Assembly: GCF_050219315.1 (NCBI RefSeq)
Contig: NZ_CP116939.1
Location: 1,550,001-1,614,000, forward strand
Reading direction: 5' to 3'
Source of the DNA: Megasphaera_A sueciensis
Lineage (GTDB): Bacteria > Bacillota > Negativicutes > Veillonellales > Megasphaeraceae
DNA length: 64,000 nucleotides
This document shows, in pieces, positions 36,220-44,978 of the stretch. Both the position numbers and the translations under genes were made by a program. Each line of letters starts with the position of its first letter. Positions within the stretch are counted from its first letter, which is position 1. Under the pieces are notes generated by a model. That model did not search any database and was not told the DNA's origin. It was given only the letters and a program-made list of their open reading frames with translations.

Positions 36220-37155
36220 TTATACAACACGTCTTGCTCCCACATAACACGAAGACCAATATGTATTATCCAAGTCAGCTACAACAACACCCTGCGAGGT
36301 GGTAGCACTGACAAACTCATGATTTCCTACATATATACCTGTATGAGATATTCCAGAATATCCAGAATCAAAAAACAGTAAATCACCAGGACGCAAATTA
36401 GAATATGCCACTGGAGTCCCTATATCATATTGTTCATCCGCAGTCCGGGGCAATGTAATGCCGATAGATGAAAAAACATATTTTGTAAAACCGGAACAAT
36501 CAAATCCATCAGGCGTATTACCGCCGTACACATAAGGAACGCCAAGATATTGATCAGCTGCGGCTACAATGTTTTCCCCTTCAGAGGATTCCGATGTATT
36601 GCCATAAGAAAAAGGTGCTGTTGACAACGTCTGACCAGTTAACGCATAAAAAGTCTGCCCTCCTACAATTCCATCCACCTCCAACCCATGATCAGCTTGA
36701 AATTGACGAATTGCCGTATCTGTCTCTGTTCCCAATACCCCATCAACAGAAACTGTATATCCATTATGAACTAACGCTTGTTGTACTATCATAATCACAT
36801 TATCTGCGGTAACCGGAACCGAAGTACTGCTATTTGAATCTGTATCCTGCTGTACAAAATGAGTACACGTATTATCCGGCATATTTGTTCCCATTAAGGC
36901 TTGGTACGTCATGGCTCCTACAATTCCATCAGCATCCAGTCCCTGTGACGTTTGAAAGTTCCGCACAGCTTCAGTTGTCTGTGTTCCATAATCTCCATCA
37001 GCAACAATATTTCTACCCATAGCGTTTAATTGCTGTTGTATTGCTAAAATTTCATCTCCTCTGTCTCCTGGATGAAAAGTAGCTCCTACTGAAGAAGTTA
37101 GTGTCATCATGAAGACAATACAAGCTATACTTGTTCTTTTTAAACGAAATATCAT
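36220..37155 (-). CDS. secreted NlpC/P60 peptidoglycan endopeptidase with two PG-binding domains
   Basis: A signal peptide (to about residue 25) is followed by two PG_binding_1 domains (GDRGDEILAIQQQLNAMG and VQQALVHNGYTVSVDGVLG). The NlpC/P60 domain has YGGNTPDGFDCSGFTKYV (catalytic Cys) and ISHTGIYVGN (His). It hydrolyses peptide stems during wall turnover or cell separation. GGGAG lies 6 bases before the ATG. Monocistronic. Confidence 0.93.
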   Translation of the reverse strand: MIFRLKRTSIACIVFMMTLTSSVGATFHPGDRGDEILAIQQQLNAMGRNIVADGDYGTQTTEAVRNFQTSQGLDADGIVGAMTYQALMGTNMPDNTCTHFVQQDTDSNSSTSVPVTADNVIMIVQQALVHNGYTVSVDGVLGTETDTAIRQFQADHGLEVDGIVGGQTFYALTGQTLSTAPFSYGNTSESSEGENIVAAADQYLGVPYVYGGNTPDGFDCSGFTKYVFSSIGITLPRTADEQYDIGTPVAYSNLRPGDLLFFDSGYSGISHTGIYVGNHEFVSATTSQGVVVADLDNTYWSSCYVGARRVV

Positions 37156-37866
37156 CCAATGCTCCCTTTTTGTTGATTATTTAAAGCTATCTGCTTTACC
37201 AACTCACAATATAAAATCGAATAATAGGTCTGTCTGTATACCTTATCTCAAAATAATAGGCTTAAATATTTGTGGTAATTCATATCCATTATATCTCTAT
37301 CACTTATTCATGATAACATATCCAAAATATTTCTTGGCAATATCTCCCTATTATTATCCTAATTTCCATCAGACAAATGAGTTCTCCTATTGCAAGACAA
37401 CCATTCTGCCATACCATTATTTACATATAATAAAAACACTTCCTTTACATAAAAAGAAGCTGTAGAAAATCCGACTCTACAGCATGCATTAATACGTGTA
37501 AATAGAAAGGATTACCAAAAATAATCAAAAGATGAATCACTACCTATGTATAGTGTATTATACCATATAAAGTCATACAGGTAAAATCTTCTGTATGTGT
37601 TGTATGTGTCAAGAAGTTCTCGGTAAATGTATTGACCCAGATAATAGCTAGCCTCATCGACTTCGCTTTTTTACAAAAATGCAGACGTTGAAAAGCTGTT
37701 AGCTAACTTCCTTATGGCACTGCTGGATGGGCCAGTATTGCATGCGTCCGTGATGAACCCCTACATGCGTTTGAAAGAGAATCTTCCGCATGACTCATCT
37801 CATCGTCCCACGGAAAGTGCTGCTGACCGGAGCAGTGATATTGTCAATATTATATATTGACAAAAC
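37156..37866. other. non-coding, relic sequence
   Basis: No intact gene. It contains an 8-bp hairpin (GCTGTAGA/TCTACAGC, 37457-37486) with minus-strand T tract. Positions 37609-37630 are 22 bases identical to 51974-51995 at an IS5-like relic. A short plus-strand stretch (37683-37830) could be coding debris of unknown origin. Confidence 0.4.
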
Positions 37867-38024
37867 GTCGACAAGGACATGCAGAAAAAAACTCATTTTC
37901 CTTTTCCGTTTGGTGAGTATCAGTTTTAAAAAGACGAAAAAACACCAATACCTTTTTGTATGGAGATAGAAATACGTTATTTTTTCATTTGCACAACGAT
38001 TGGCACGGCAGAAAACAGAAAAAA

Positions 38025-38054
38025 AGCGAGCTTGGAAAAATATCCAAACTCGCT
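38025..38054 (-). terminator. duplicated tRNA-Ser terminator
   Basis: Same hairpin as 59106-59135 (AGCGAGTTTGGA / TCCAAGCTCGCT on the minus strand with a T run) in the left copy of the repeat. Confidence 0.6.
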
Positions 38055-38067
38055 CGTATTAGTAAAA

Positions 38068-38126
38068 TGGCGGAGTGGCAGAGATTTGGACCCTGGCAGG
38101 CCTTACGCCCCCTAACGATTTAGCAA
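38068..38126 (-). pseudogene. 3' half of tRNA-Ser, truncated at the anticodon
   Basis: From the CCA end (38068-38070) to just past the anticodon (TTAGCAA at 38120-38126) this matches the intact tRNA-Ser at 59149-59239. Changes include one in the T arm (TTTGGACCC instead of TTTGAACCC on the plus strand). Beyond the anticodon it diverges, so it cannot make a tRNA. Confidence 0.8.
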
Positions 38127-38463
38127 TTCGAACTGCCTCTTCTTGTTCATTTTGTTTCAATGCCATGAATGCAGTTATAATCCACCTTCTCTTACTTTTC
38201 GTTTCTTTCTGTTACTGTCTCTTTTAATCTATTTTCTTACATTTAAGCGATAGTATAAGCAACTATTGTAAACTTTTACAATAAAAACGTATTAACAACA
38301 CATATGCAAAATTTATACACTTATTCACTTGACCACTATCTACTGCATAAATTTAATTTCTTCAAAAAAGCATACATCCTTTCCATCTTATCCCAAGGAA
38401 TGAGCTGGTCTTTGGTCTAATAATTTATGAATTCCAGTTTCATAACTACCTCAACTAATCAGA
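38127..38463. other. non-coding gap
   Basis: AT-rich sequence with no gene, tRNA or clear terminator visible between the tRNA-Ser fragment and the DapA-like gene. Confidence 0.4.
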
Positions 38464-39357
38464 TTACAACAACTCACACTGTTCCAATACGGTTGTCAAT
38501 TCTTCCTTTTCTTTCTCATCTAAAGATTGAAATGGCGGCCTAACTGGTCCTGCACTGAGGCCTTTTAATTCCATTGCCGCTTTCACCATCGCAGGTTGGC
38601 CAAATCGAGTAGCTAAGTCGCGCATTGGTTGCCATCTATAGTAACGTTTCTGAGCCTTTGCTAATTGATTGTTCATGACTTCATCATATAAAGCTACATA
38701 TTCATCACACATAAAGTTAGCATTAGTTGATGTGCAACCAGGATACCCGGAAGCTAATGCCCCTAGAATCAATCCATCTGATGCACACATAACGGAAATT
38801 TTATCACCGGCATAAGCTAATGTCCTTACTAAAACATTCAAATCGGTTGCCCCTTGTTTAACTCCATAAATATGCTTAAGTTTAGATACTTCCTTTATAT
38901 CTTGAGGTGTCAAACTAACGCCAATACTGGCACTATTGTAAATTAAAATAGGAATATCCACATTGGCATCTAATTGTTCAAAATGATATATCATATCAGT
39001 TGAGCGGACCTCCGAAACATAAGGAGGAGTTACCATTACAGCATTTGCACCAATTTTATCTGCATAGTTTGTTAAATCAATGGCATTCTGTGTTCCGCTA
39101 TCAGCAGTACAACATACAATAGGTACTCTTCCATTAACAGCTTCAATAGCGGCTCTAAACAATTGTTTTCTTTCTTCAATTGTCATGCTTGGATATTCAG
39201 CATAAGTACCACCGACAACAACACCATTAACACCTGACGAAATGAAGAAATCAATATTTTTTTGCAATCCTTCCAAATTCAATGAAAAGTCCTGATTAAA
39301 TGGCGTTATTGCTAAAATATATATACCTTTAATTTGTTTTTTTAATATATGACTCAT
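38464..39357 (-). CDS. DapA/NanA-family Schiff-base aldolase or lyase
   Basis: The 297-residue TIM barrel has the family Lys in YGVKQGATD and Tyr in ILIYNSAS. The usual GTTGE loop reads VVGGTYAEYP, so it is not a standard dihydrodipicolinate synthase. Members split or form bonds to pyruvate or other 2-oxo acids. Last gene of the amino-acid catabolic operon (3 bases after the nitrilase); it may cleave a keto acid made by the aminotransferase. Confidence 0.85.
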   Translation of the reverse strand: MSHILKKQIKGIYILAITPFNQDFSLNLEGLQKNIDFFISSGVNGVVVGGTYAEYPSMTIEERKQLFRAAIEAVNGRVPIVCCTADSGTQNAIDLTNYADKIGANAVMVTPPYVSEVRSTDMIYHFEQLDANVDIPILIYNSASIGVSLTPQDIKEVSKLKHIYGVKQGATDLNVLVRTLAYAGDKISVMCASDGLILGALASGYPGCTSTNANFMCDEYVALYDEVMNNQLAKAQKRYYRWQPMRDLATRFGQPAMVKAAMELKGLSAGPVRPPFQSLDEKEKEELTTVLEQCELL

Positions 39358-39360
39358 TGA

Positions 39361-40161
39361 CTACTCACTCCTATATTCATATGTATCCATCCGTAAATCA
39401 GTTAAATATGAATTTTCCCTTTCTTCTTTTACAGTATCCAAATTAATTTTTACTATTTCCATCTGCTCTTCAAAATCTGTCCCTGCAGCAATTCGCAAAC
39501 CATCGGGACCATACATTAAATTATTACCAAAAAATCTTTCACCGTTACTATTTAAACCAATGGAATTAACCGCAGCTACAAAACAAGTGTTTTCTAATGC
39601 CCTATTTCCAAAATACATATTCCATCGTTGACGAAATATCGGTGTATCGGCAAACGCAGCAGGAAATACTATTAATTCGGCTCCATGTAATGCCAACATA
39701 CGGGAAGCTTCAGGAAAACCTGCATCGTAACAAATTAAAATCCCGATTTTCCCAAAATCCGTTTGAAAAACCGGATATCGATTTCCAGCCTGAAAATATT
39801 TTTTTTCTTCACTCCACAGATGAACTTTGCGATATATTCCTTCTACATCTCCATTTCTGGTAATAAGGATAGCTGCATTATATAATTGAGATCCTTCTTG
39901 TAATGCAACAGGTAAGATAACATAGATTTTATTTTTCTTTGCAATTTCTGTTATATATTGAACAGCTTCAGATTGCAAAGAACACTTCGATTGTTTTAGA
40001 AAATTCAAATCATATCCCGACAGATATAATTCTGGAAAGACTATTAAATCCACATTTTCTTTCCCGGCCCGGTCAATAAAGGTTTCACAATGCCCTACAT
40101 TTTGCAGTACATTGCCAAAATAGGTTATCGGTTGAACCAACGCAATGGAAATGATATTCAT
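39361..40161 (-). CDS. carbon-nitrogen hydrolase (nitrilase superfamily)
   Basis: The Glu-Lys-Cys triad is visible: FPELYLSGYD, YRKVHLW and ICYDAGFPEASR. The 266-residue length fits omega-amidase or N-carbamoyl hydrolase branches; it releases ammonia from an amide or ureido group. Within the operon it could process an omega-amide of a keto acid produced by the aminotransferase, but the exact substrate is open. Confidence 0.88.
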   Translation of the reverse strand: MNIISIALVQPITYFGNVLQNVGHCETFIDRAGKENVDLIVFPELYLSGYDLNFLKQSKCSLQSEAVQYITEIAKKNKIYVILPVALQEGSQLYNAAILITRNGDVEGIYRKVHLWSEEKKYFQAGNRYPVFQTDFGKIGILICYDAGFPEASRMLALHGAELIVFPAAFADTPIFRQRWNMYFGNRALENTCFVAAVNSIGLNSNGERFFGNNLMYGPDGLRIAAGTDFEEQMEIVKINLDTVKEERENSYLTDLRMDTYEYRSE

Positions 40162-40180
40162 TGAACTCTCTCCTAGTCCT

Positions 40181-40912
40181 CTAATATTGAGTTATTTGAC
40201 GCAGAAATTTTTGAATTCTCGGATGAGAAGAGCCAGATAACGAGAAATCTTTAGCAGGTAAATCATCAATGATACTGCCGTTATCCATAAAAATCACCCT
40301 ATCACCTACCTTTTGAGCAAATTCCATTTCATGTGTAACAATGACGATAGTCATCCCACTCTTTGCCAAGTCTACAACAATATCCAATACATCCGATGTC
40401 ATTTCAGGATCCAGCGCACTCGTCGGTTCATCAAAAAACATCAGCTTGGGATGCATTGCTAATGCTCTGGCAATGGCGATACGTTGTTGTTGTCCCCCTG
40501 AAAGCTGTTCCGGATAATGATTTGCCCTGTCACTCAAATGTACTTTGTCCAATAAAACCATGGCATCTGCTTTTGCCTTATTTTTATTATCCTTGTATAC
40601 AATTCGCGGTGCCAGCATGACATTTTCTAATGCTGTCAGATGATTCCAAAGATCAAATGATTGAAAAATCATGCCTATTTCGGTCCGGCTATAATTTTTT
40701 CTGCTGCTCATATCTTTTCCCTTATATAATACTTGCCCTCCATTCACATTTTCCAAACCTGCCATGCATCTTAATAATGTTGATTTCCCCGAACCGGAAG
40801 GTCCAATCATAACTACTTTTTCACCTTCATGAACACTAAGAGATACTGATTTCAAAATTTCATTACCACTATAACTTTTATTTACATCTCGTACTTCTAT
40901 TAATCCCTTCAT
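40181..40912 (-). CDS. polar amino acid ABC transporter ATPase
   Basis: Walker A GPSGSGKST, signature LSGGQQQRIAIARA, Walker B LMFFDEPTSALDP and the H loop VTHEM identify a GlnQ/HisP-type ATPase of 243 residues. AGGAGG sits about 10 bases before the ATG at 40912; a GTG at 40924 is too close to it. The gene start overlaps the permease end. It powers uptake of the amino acid or dipeptide handled by this operon. Confidence 0.94.
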   Translation of the reverse strand: MKGLIEVRDVNKSYSGNEILKSVSLSVHEGEKVVMIGPSGSGKSTLLRCMAGLENVNGGQVLYKGKDMSSRKNYSRTEIGMIFQSFDLWNHLTALENVMLAPRIVYKDNKNKAKADAMVLLDKVHLSDRANHYPEQLSGGQQQRIAIARALAMHPKLMFFDEPTSALDPEMTSDVLDIVVDLAKSGMTIVIVTHEMEFAQKVGDRVIFMDNGSIIDDLPAKDFSLSGSSHPRIQKFLRQITQY

Positions 40913-41645
40913 AAGTATGCACACCTCCTAAAATGACAATTGAGCACTGTCTAAGAAATGAAGAAAACAAGGACGGAGATTTTGCTTGATCAAATCGTCG
41001 AGATATATCCAGGTGATGTTCAATTTTAATTTGTGCAATAGTAAAGATTGAAGTAAAAAACAAATAATACACAACTGCCGCTATTAAAGTGTGAATATAA
41101 TCAAACGAGGCACTTGCCATCTGTTGTGCCGTCAGCAGCAAATCACCGTAGCCAACAACCGAAGCCAAAGACGAAGTTTTTAACATGGCAATGAACTGAT
41201 TCGTCGTAGGTGGGACAACGGTCCGCAATGCTTGTGGCAATGTAATATGTCGCATAATCTGAAGCTTGGACATACCCAGCACATACCCAGCACGTTGCTG
41301 ACCTGGATGAACCGATTTCAGTCCACTTCTAATAATTTCAGCCATATATGCGGCTTCATTTAATGTCAACGCAACCATTGCAGACTGAAATGAGGTTAGT
41401 TTTAACCCAAATTGTGGTAACGCATTATAAACAAAAATTAATTGAACCAAAACCGGAATTCCTCTAAAAATCCAAATATAAATACTTGCGATTCCTTGAA
41501 ATATTTTAAATTTTGACATTCTGAAAATCGCCAGAAGAAATCCACATAAAACGCCTGCGATCTGAGCACAAATTGTTAGTTTTAATGTAGAGACAGCTCC
41601 GTTCAAAAAATCTGGTGAACATACATAATTAAACAACCCTTCCAT
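40878..41645 (-). CDS. polar amino acid ABC transporter permease
   Basis: The 255-residue protein has the HisM/GlnP family core: FNGAVSTLKLT-like start, IWIFRGIPVLVQLIF, LNEAAYMAEIIRSGLKSVHPGQ and LPQALRTVVPPTTNQF-x-ML (EAA loop). It forms the membrane pore with the ATPase it overlaps by 35 bases. The last 25 residues are unlike other family members and lie in the overlap. Confidence 0.93.
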   Translation of the reverse strand: MEGLFNYVCSPDFLNGAVSTLKLTICAQIAGVLCGFLLAIFRMSKFKIFQGIASIYIWIFRGIPVLVQLIFVYNALPQFGLKLTSFQSAMVALTLNEAAYMAEIIRSGLKSVHPGQQRAGYVLGMSKLQIMRHITLPQALRTVVPPTTNQFIAMLKTSSLASVVGYGDLLLTAQQMASASFDYIHTLIAAVVYYLFFTSIFTIAQIKIEHHLDISRRFDQAKSPSLFSSFLRQCSIVILGGVHTYEGINRSTRCK

Positions 41646-41683
41646 AATATTCGCCCCAATCTACATAAAATAAGTAATACGCT

Positions 41684-42541
41684 CTATTTCGCAAAGTAAT
41701 TCATTTCAGTCGGAAGATTATATTTTTTCATCAAAGATTCAAAAGTGCCGTTTTCGACCAGTTTTTTCAATGCTTTTTCAACCGCTTCTTTTGTTTCTGT
41801 ATCACCTTTACGCACAGCAATACCTATTTTTGTTTCAGCTGCAAAAGTACCTGCAATTTCAAAGGTATCAGGCTTTTTTTCCATCAAATATGCTGCTCCA
41901 GGTGATGATACTAGGAATGCGTCTGCTCGACCTTGTTCTGTGGCTAGGACAGAATCATTTGCGGTAGGTAATGCCAATATAGTGATCGGTGACTTACCTT
42001 TACTTTCCAGTTTTTTATTGGTATCTCTACAATAAATTTCTTCAACAGCCCCACGGGTAACAGCACAAGTTTTTCCAGATAAATTATCCATCGTTGTAAT
42101 GTTTTCTGGATTACCTTTTTTAACAACAATAGAATTTCCCAATACTAAATACGGAATGAAATCAACTTGTTCTTCCCGTTCCGGTTTAATATACATAGCT
42201 GAATTGATCATATCTAATCGTTTGCCATTTAATGCTGGAATAAGCCCATCAAAATTCATAGCTTGAATATTAGATTCAAGCCCCATTTCCTTTGCTAAAG
42301 CCTCTCCCATCTCAATATCAAAACCAACATACTTCGAACCTTGCATGTATTCAAAAGGTGGAAAAGTCGCTGCCGTACCAAAGGTCAATTTACCTGACTC
42401 GGCTAATTGTTCCGGTGCTTTTACTTCCGCTTTGCTTTGATTGCCACCGGAACCAGTATTTCCACATCCAGCAATTGTAACCATCAACGTTCCAACCAAC
42501 ATTACCATCCCCAAAACTCTTATCATTCTGTTCGTATTCAT
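41684..42541 (-). CDS. amino acid ABC transporter substrate-binding lipoprotein
   Basis: The lipobox VTIAGC (Cys26) and the SBP family 3 fold (LTFGTAATFPPFEY, VGFDIEMGEALAKEMG, GLIPALNGKRLDMI) mark a polar amino acid binding protein. AGGGGGAAGAACG precedes the ATG; nine of these bases (GGGGGAAGA) are perfectly complementary to the H3 loop of the candidate small RNA at 4.8 kb. It feeds the permease/ATPase pair behind it. Confidence 0.94.
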   Translation of the reverse strand: MNTNRMIRVLGMVMLVGTLMVTIAGCGNTGSGGNQSKAEVKAPEQLAESGKLTFGTAATFPPFEYMQGSKYVGFDIEMGEALAKEMGLESNIQAMNFDGLIPALNGKRLDMINSAMYIKPEREEQVDFIPYLVLGNSIVVKKGNPENITTMDNLSGKTCAVTRGAVEEIYCRDTNKKLESKGKSPITILALPTANDSVLATEQGRADAFLVSSPGAAYLMEKKPDTFEIAGTFAAETKIGIAVRKGDTETKEAVEKALKKLVENGTFESLMKKYNLPTEMNYFAK

Positions 42542-42617
42542 CGTTCTTCCCCCTCATCTAATAACAGTGCACTATTAACAGGACCCCTTTCCTACTAATA
42601 GCGCCATTGCTATAATA

Positions 42618-43781
42618 TTATTCAACAATATGCAATTCTCTTGGAACATGGGTAATCACTTTACAACCTGTTTCAGTGACCAAAACAGTTTCACTGAACC
42701 CGACACCATAACTCCCTAATTTTCTGATAGCTGGTGGCATATGGAATGTCATACCAGGCTGTAAAATCCGTTGATCCCCCTGCTGAAGGCTCATGATATG
42801 TCCTTCACCCCAATCGGGTGCAAATGCAATGCCTATCGAATACCCTGTTCTTTTACGATAGTTTTCATATAATCCCGCTTTTGTAATAACATCTAAACAA
42901 GCCGAGTCAACAGATTCCGAAGTAACGCCAGGTTTGATAGCATCAATTGCCGCATTTAAGGCTTCCAAACATACTTTTGACCATTCCTGCATTACCAGTG
43001 ACGGTTTCCCCAGTGAAACACTTCTCATCAATGCTGCATTATATCGATTGACTGTCCCAGATAATTCCAACAATACTGTTTCTCCATTTTTCATCACCTT
43101 ACTCGTCCAGGAAGAATGCATCGCACCGGCCCGATATCCTGAAGCAACATACGGTTCTGTACCATAGAACTCGCTGCCTTGCACACACATTTCAGAAAAT
43201 ATGGCTGCAGCAACATCATTTTCAGTATTTCCTACTCGTACTGTTGCAAAGGCTTTCTGCATAGCCGCATTACAAATTTTTCCGGCTTGTTCTATATATT
43301 CAATTTCCTTAGGTGATTTGATGAGCCTCCCCTGTTCAACAATTCCGGATGCATCAACGATCTCCGAACCTTCTAATTTTTCTTTTAATCCAAGATAGTT
43401 TTTAGTCGTTAAAAACCAAGATGTATATTCGACTCCGATTTTGCTTTTCTGGCCACCTTTCTGATGTATTACATCAATTGTCTTCTGCAGAGGATCGTCC
43501 GTATCATCATATGCAACCAACGCATCGCTTCCAAGCCAAGAAAACGTGCCTGCATTGCCTAATTCGCCTCTTCGCAAAACCAACGTGACTTCACCATTCA
43601 TAGGAATAACCAAGCACATATACATATAATAGCCAGGTGATTTGTGTCCGGTCAGATAAAAAACATTTTCCGGCGTATTCACAAGAAAAATGTCAAGTTT
43701 TCTATGTGCCATTTCTTTTCTTACGTTTGCCAGCCGTTGATCAAATTCTTCCTTTGAAAAACCTGTTAATTTTTTTCCCAT
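42618..43781 (-). CDS. M24-family Xaa-Pro aminopeptidase-like protein
   Basis: The 387-residue protein has an N-terminal creatinase-like domain (VFYLTGHKSPGYYMY) and a pita-bread domain. However, the metal ligands usual for M24 peptidases (D-D-H-E-E) are not all obvious: TVLLELSGTVNRYNAAL lacks the normal DxG...D pair, and MHSSWTSK and FAPDWGEGHIMSL are atypical. It may be a creatinase-like or non-metal hydrolase rather than a true prolidase. GGAGGAG lies 6 bases before the ATG at 43781. Confidence 0.82.
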   Translation of the reverse strand: MGKKLTGFSKEEFDQRLANVRKEMAHRKLDIFLVNTPENVFYLTGHKSPGYYMYMCLVIPMNGEVTLVLRRGELGNAGTFSWLGSDALVAYDDTDDPLQKTIDVIHQKGGQKSKIGVEYTSWFLTTKNYLGLKEKLEGSEIVDASGIVEQGRLIKSPKEIEYIEQAGKICNAAMQKAFATVRVGNTENDVAAAIFSEMCVQGSEFYGTEPYVASGYRAGAMHSSWTSKVMKNGETVLLELSGTVNRYNAALMRSVSLGKPSLVMQEWSKVCLEALNAAIDAIKPGVTSESVDSACLDVITKAGLYENYRKRTGYSIGIAFAPDWGEGHIMSLQQGDQRILQPGMTFHMPPAIRKLGSYGVGFSETVLVTETGCKVITHVPRELHIVE

Positions 43782-43799
43782 CGTAAACTCCTCCATATT

Positions 43800-44978
43800 C
43801 TAATTTCTATTTTCTTTATATATTTCATGTAACTGTTTTTCATTTACATGAATTCCCAGTCCAATCCCTGTGGGAACCATTACCGTTGAATGGGAAACTT
43901 CCAATCCACTGCAAGGGTCTTCTTTGATTCTGCAATGCCCATTCAATTCAAACAAATTGGTCCTGGAAACCGCTCCACATTGAACAGCAGCAGCTACAGC
44001 TAACATACCCTCATCCATACCACCTACCATGTATGACAAATGATGTGCTTCTGCAATATCCATCATACGAACAGCATTATAAATTCCACCCGATTTAATG
44101 AGTTTTATATGGAGACCATCTATAGCATTCTCGTTAATAAGATTAACTAAGTCATCAACACTAAAAACAGCCTCATCAGCAAATATCTTTACATCCAAAT
44201 TTTCATGCAACATCCTTAATGAGTCAGCATGCTTAGCGGGAACGGGTTGTTCCACGATTTTCAAACCATATTGCTGCAATACTTTGATATTGACCAGTGC
44301 TTCTTTTGTTTCCCATGATTGGTTTGCATCAATGGCAATTTCTGTCTCACTTTCCAAATGGAGTTGTTTTACTACTTCATAAACAGCTTTTACCCGTTCA
44401 ACATCTTTTTGAAAAGGTTTGAGTCCTACTCTGACTTTTATAAACCTGCATCCGTCATCCAGTAAAGCTTTCGCATTTTTTCTTGTTTCTTCAAGACTAC
44501 AAAAAGGTATATTTTCTTCAGTAGGCAAACGCATTTTACGGGCACCACCCAATAAATTCCACAAAGGTAATCCATAATATTTCGAAATCAGATCATAAAT
44601 AGCAATATCCGCAATGGCTTTGGATGCCATATTACCAACAATGGCATTCTCGATCTTGTCATGTGTCTGATTGATATTAGTCAAATCTATCTCAAATAAT
44701 ACAGGAAGAATGGCACTCTTCAATGTAGCAATGACAGCTTCTGTCGTATCTCCTGTGAAATAAGAACAATTGCCTCTGACTTCGCCAAACCCAACAGTGC
44801 CATCATCTGCCTCTAGTTTTAAATAAATTTCTTCCAAGCTATCAATATATCCTGATGAGGCGTGTTTGAACGGTATTTTTAATGGCAAATTATTTTGGTA
44901 TATTACAGCGCGATTAATATGCAATGTATAACAGTCCCTTCTATTATTATGATAAACACCATCGAATAATATTTTCAT
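43800..44978 (-). CDS. enolase-superfamily protein (dipeptide epimerase / muconate cycloisomerase group)
   Basis: A capping domain (NRAVIYQNNLPLKIPFKH) and barrel with the acid set IDANQ, VEQPV and ADEAV for Mg2+, then HIKLIKSGG with the base Lys. The usual second lysine of the KxK pair is Arg (FIKVRVG), which departs from classical dipeptide epimerases. It abstracts an alpha-proton of a carboxylate; epimerisation of a dipeptide or amino acid is the likely role. It overlaps the upstream M20 gene by 32 bases. Confidence 0.88.
   Translation of the reverse strand: MKILFDGVYHNNRRDCYTLHINRAVIYQNNLPLKIPFKHASSGYIDSLEEIYLKLEADDGTVGFGEVRGNCSYFTGDTTEAVIATLKSAILPVLFEIDLTNINQTHDKIENAIVGNMASKAIADIAIYDLISKYYGLPLWNLLGGARKMRLPTEENIPFCSLEETRKNAKALLDDGCRFIKVRVGLKPFQKDVERVKAVYEVVKQLHLESETEIAIDANQSWETKEALVNIKVLQQYGLKIVEQPVPAKHADSLRMLHENLDVKIFADEAVFSVDDLVNLINENAIDGLHIKLIKSGGIYNAVRMMDIAEAHHLSYMVGGMDEGMLAVAAAVQCGAVSRTNLFELNGHCRIKEDPCSGLEVSHSTVMVPTGIGLGIHVNEKQLHEIYKENRN

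Larger units (their letters stand above)
37867..38126. repeat. left copy of a tRNA-Ser-containing direct repeat
   Basis: About 255 bases match 58954-59207 in the same orientation with scattered differences and small gaps. Shared are the flank, the terminator hairpin and the 3' half of tRNA-Ser. The two copies bracket about 21 kb. Confidence 0.8.

Noticed and set aside
37457..37486. Terminator-like hairpin
   Set aside because: Stem and T run are acceptable, but no gene on the minus strand ends before it, so I left it inside the non-coding entry.
38068..38145. Second complete tRNA-Ser gene
   Set aside because: Homology stops after the anticodon and the 5' acceptor strand is missing.
42618..43781. 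Definite prolidase
   Set aside because: The M24 fold is clear, but the metal ligand set looks incomplete, so only a cautious family name is given.
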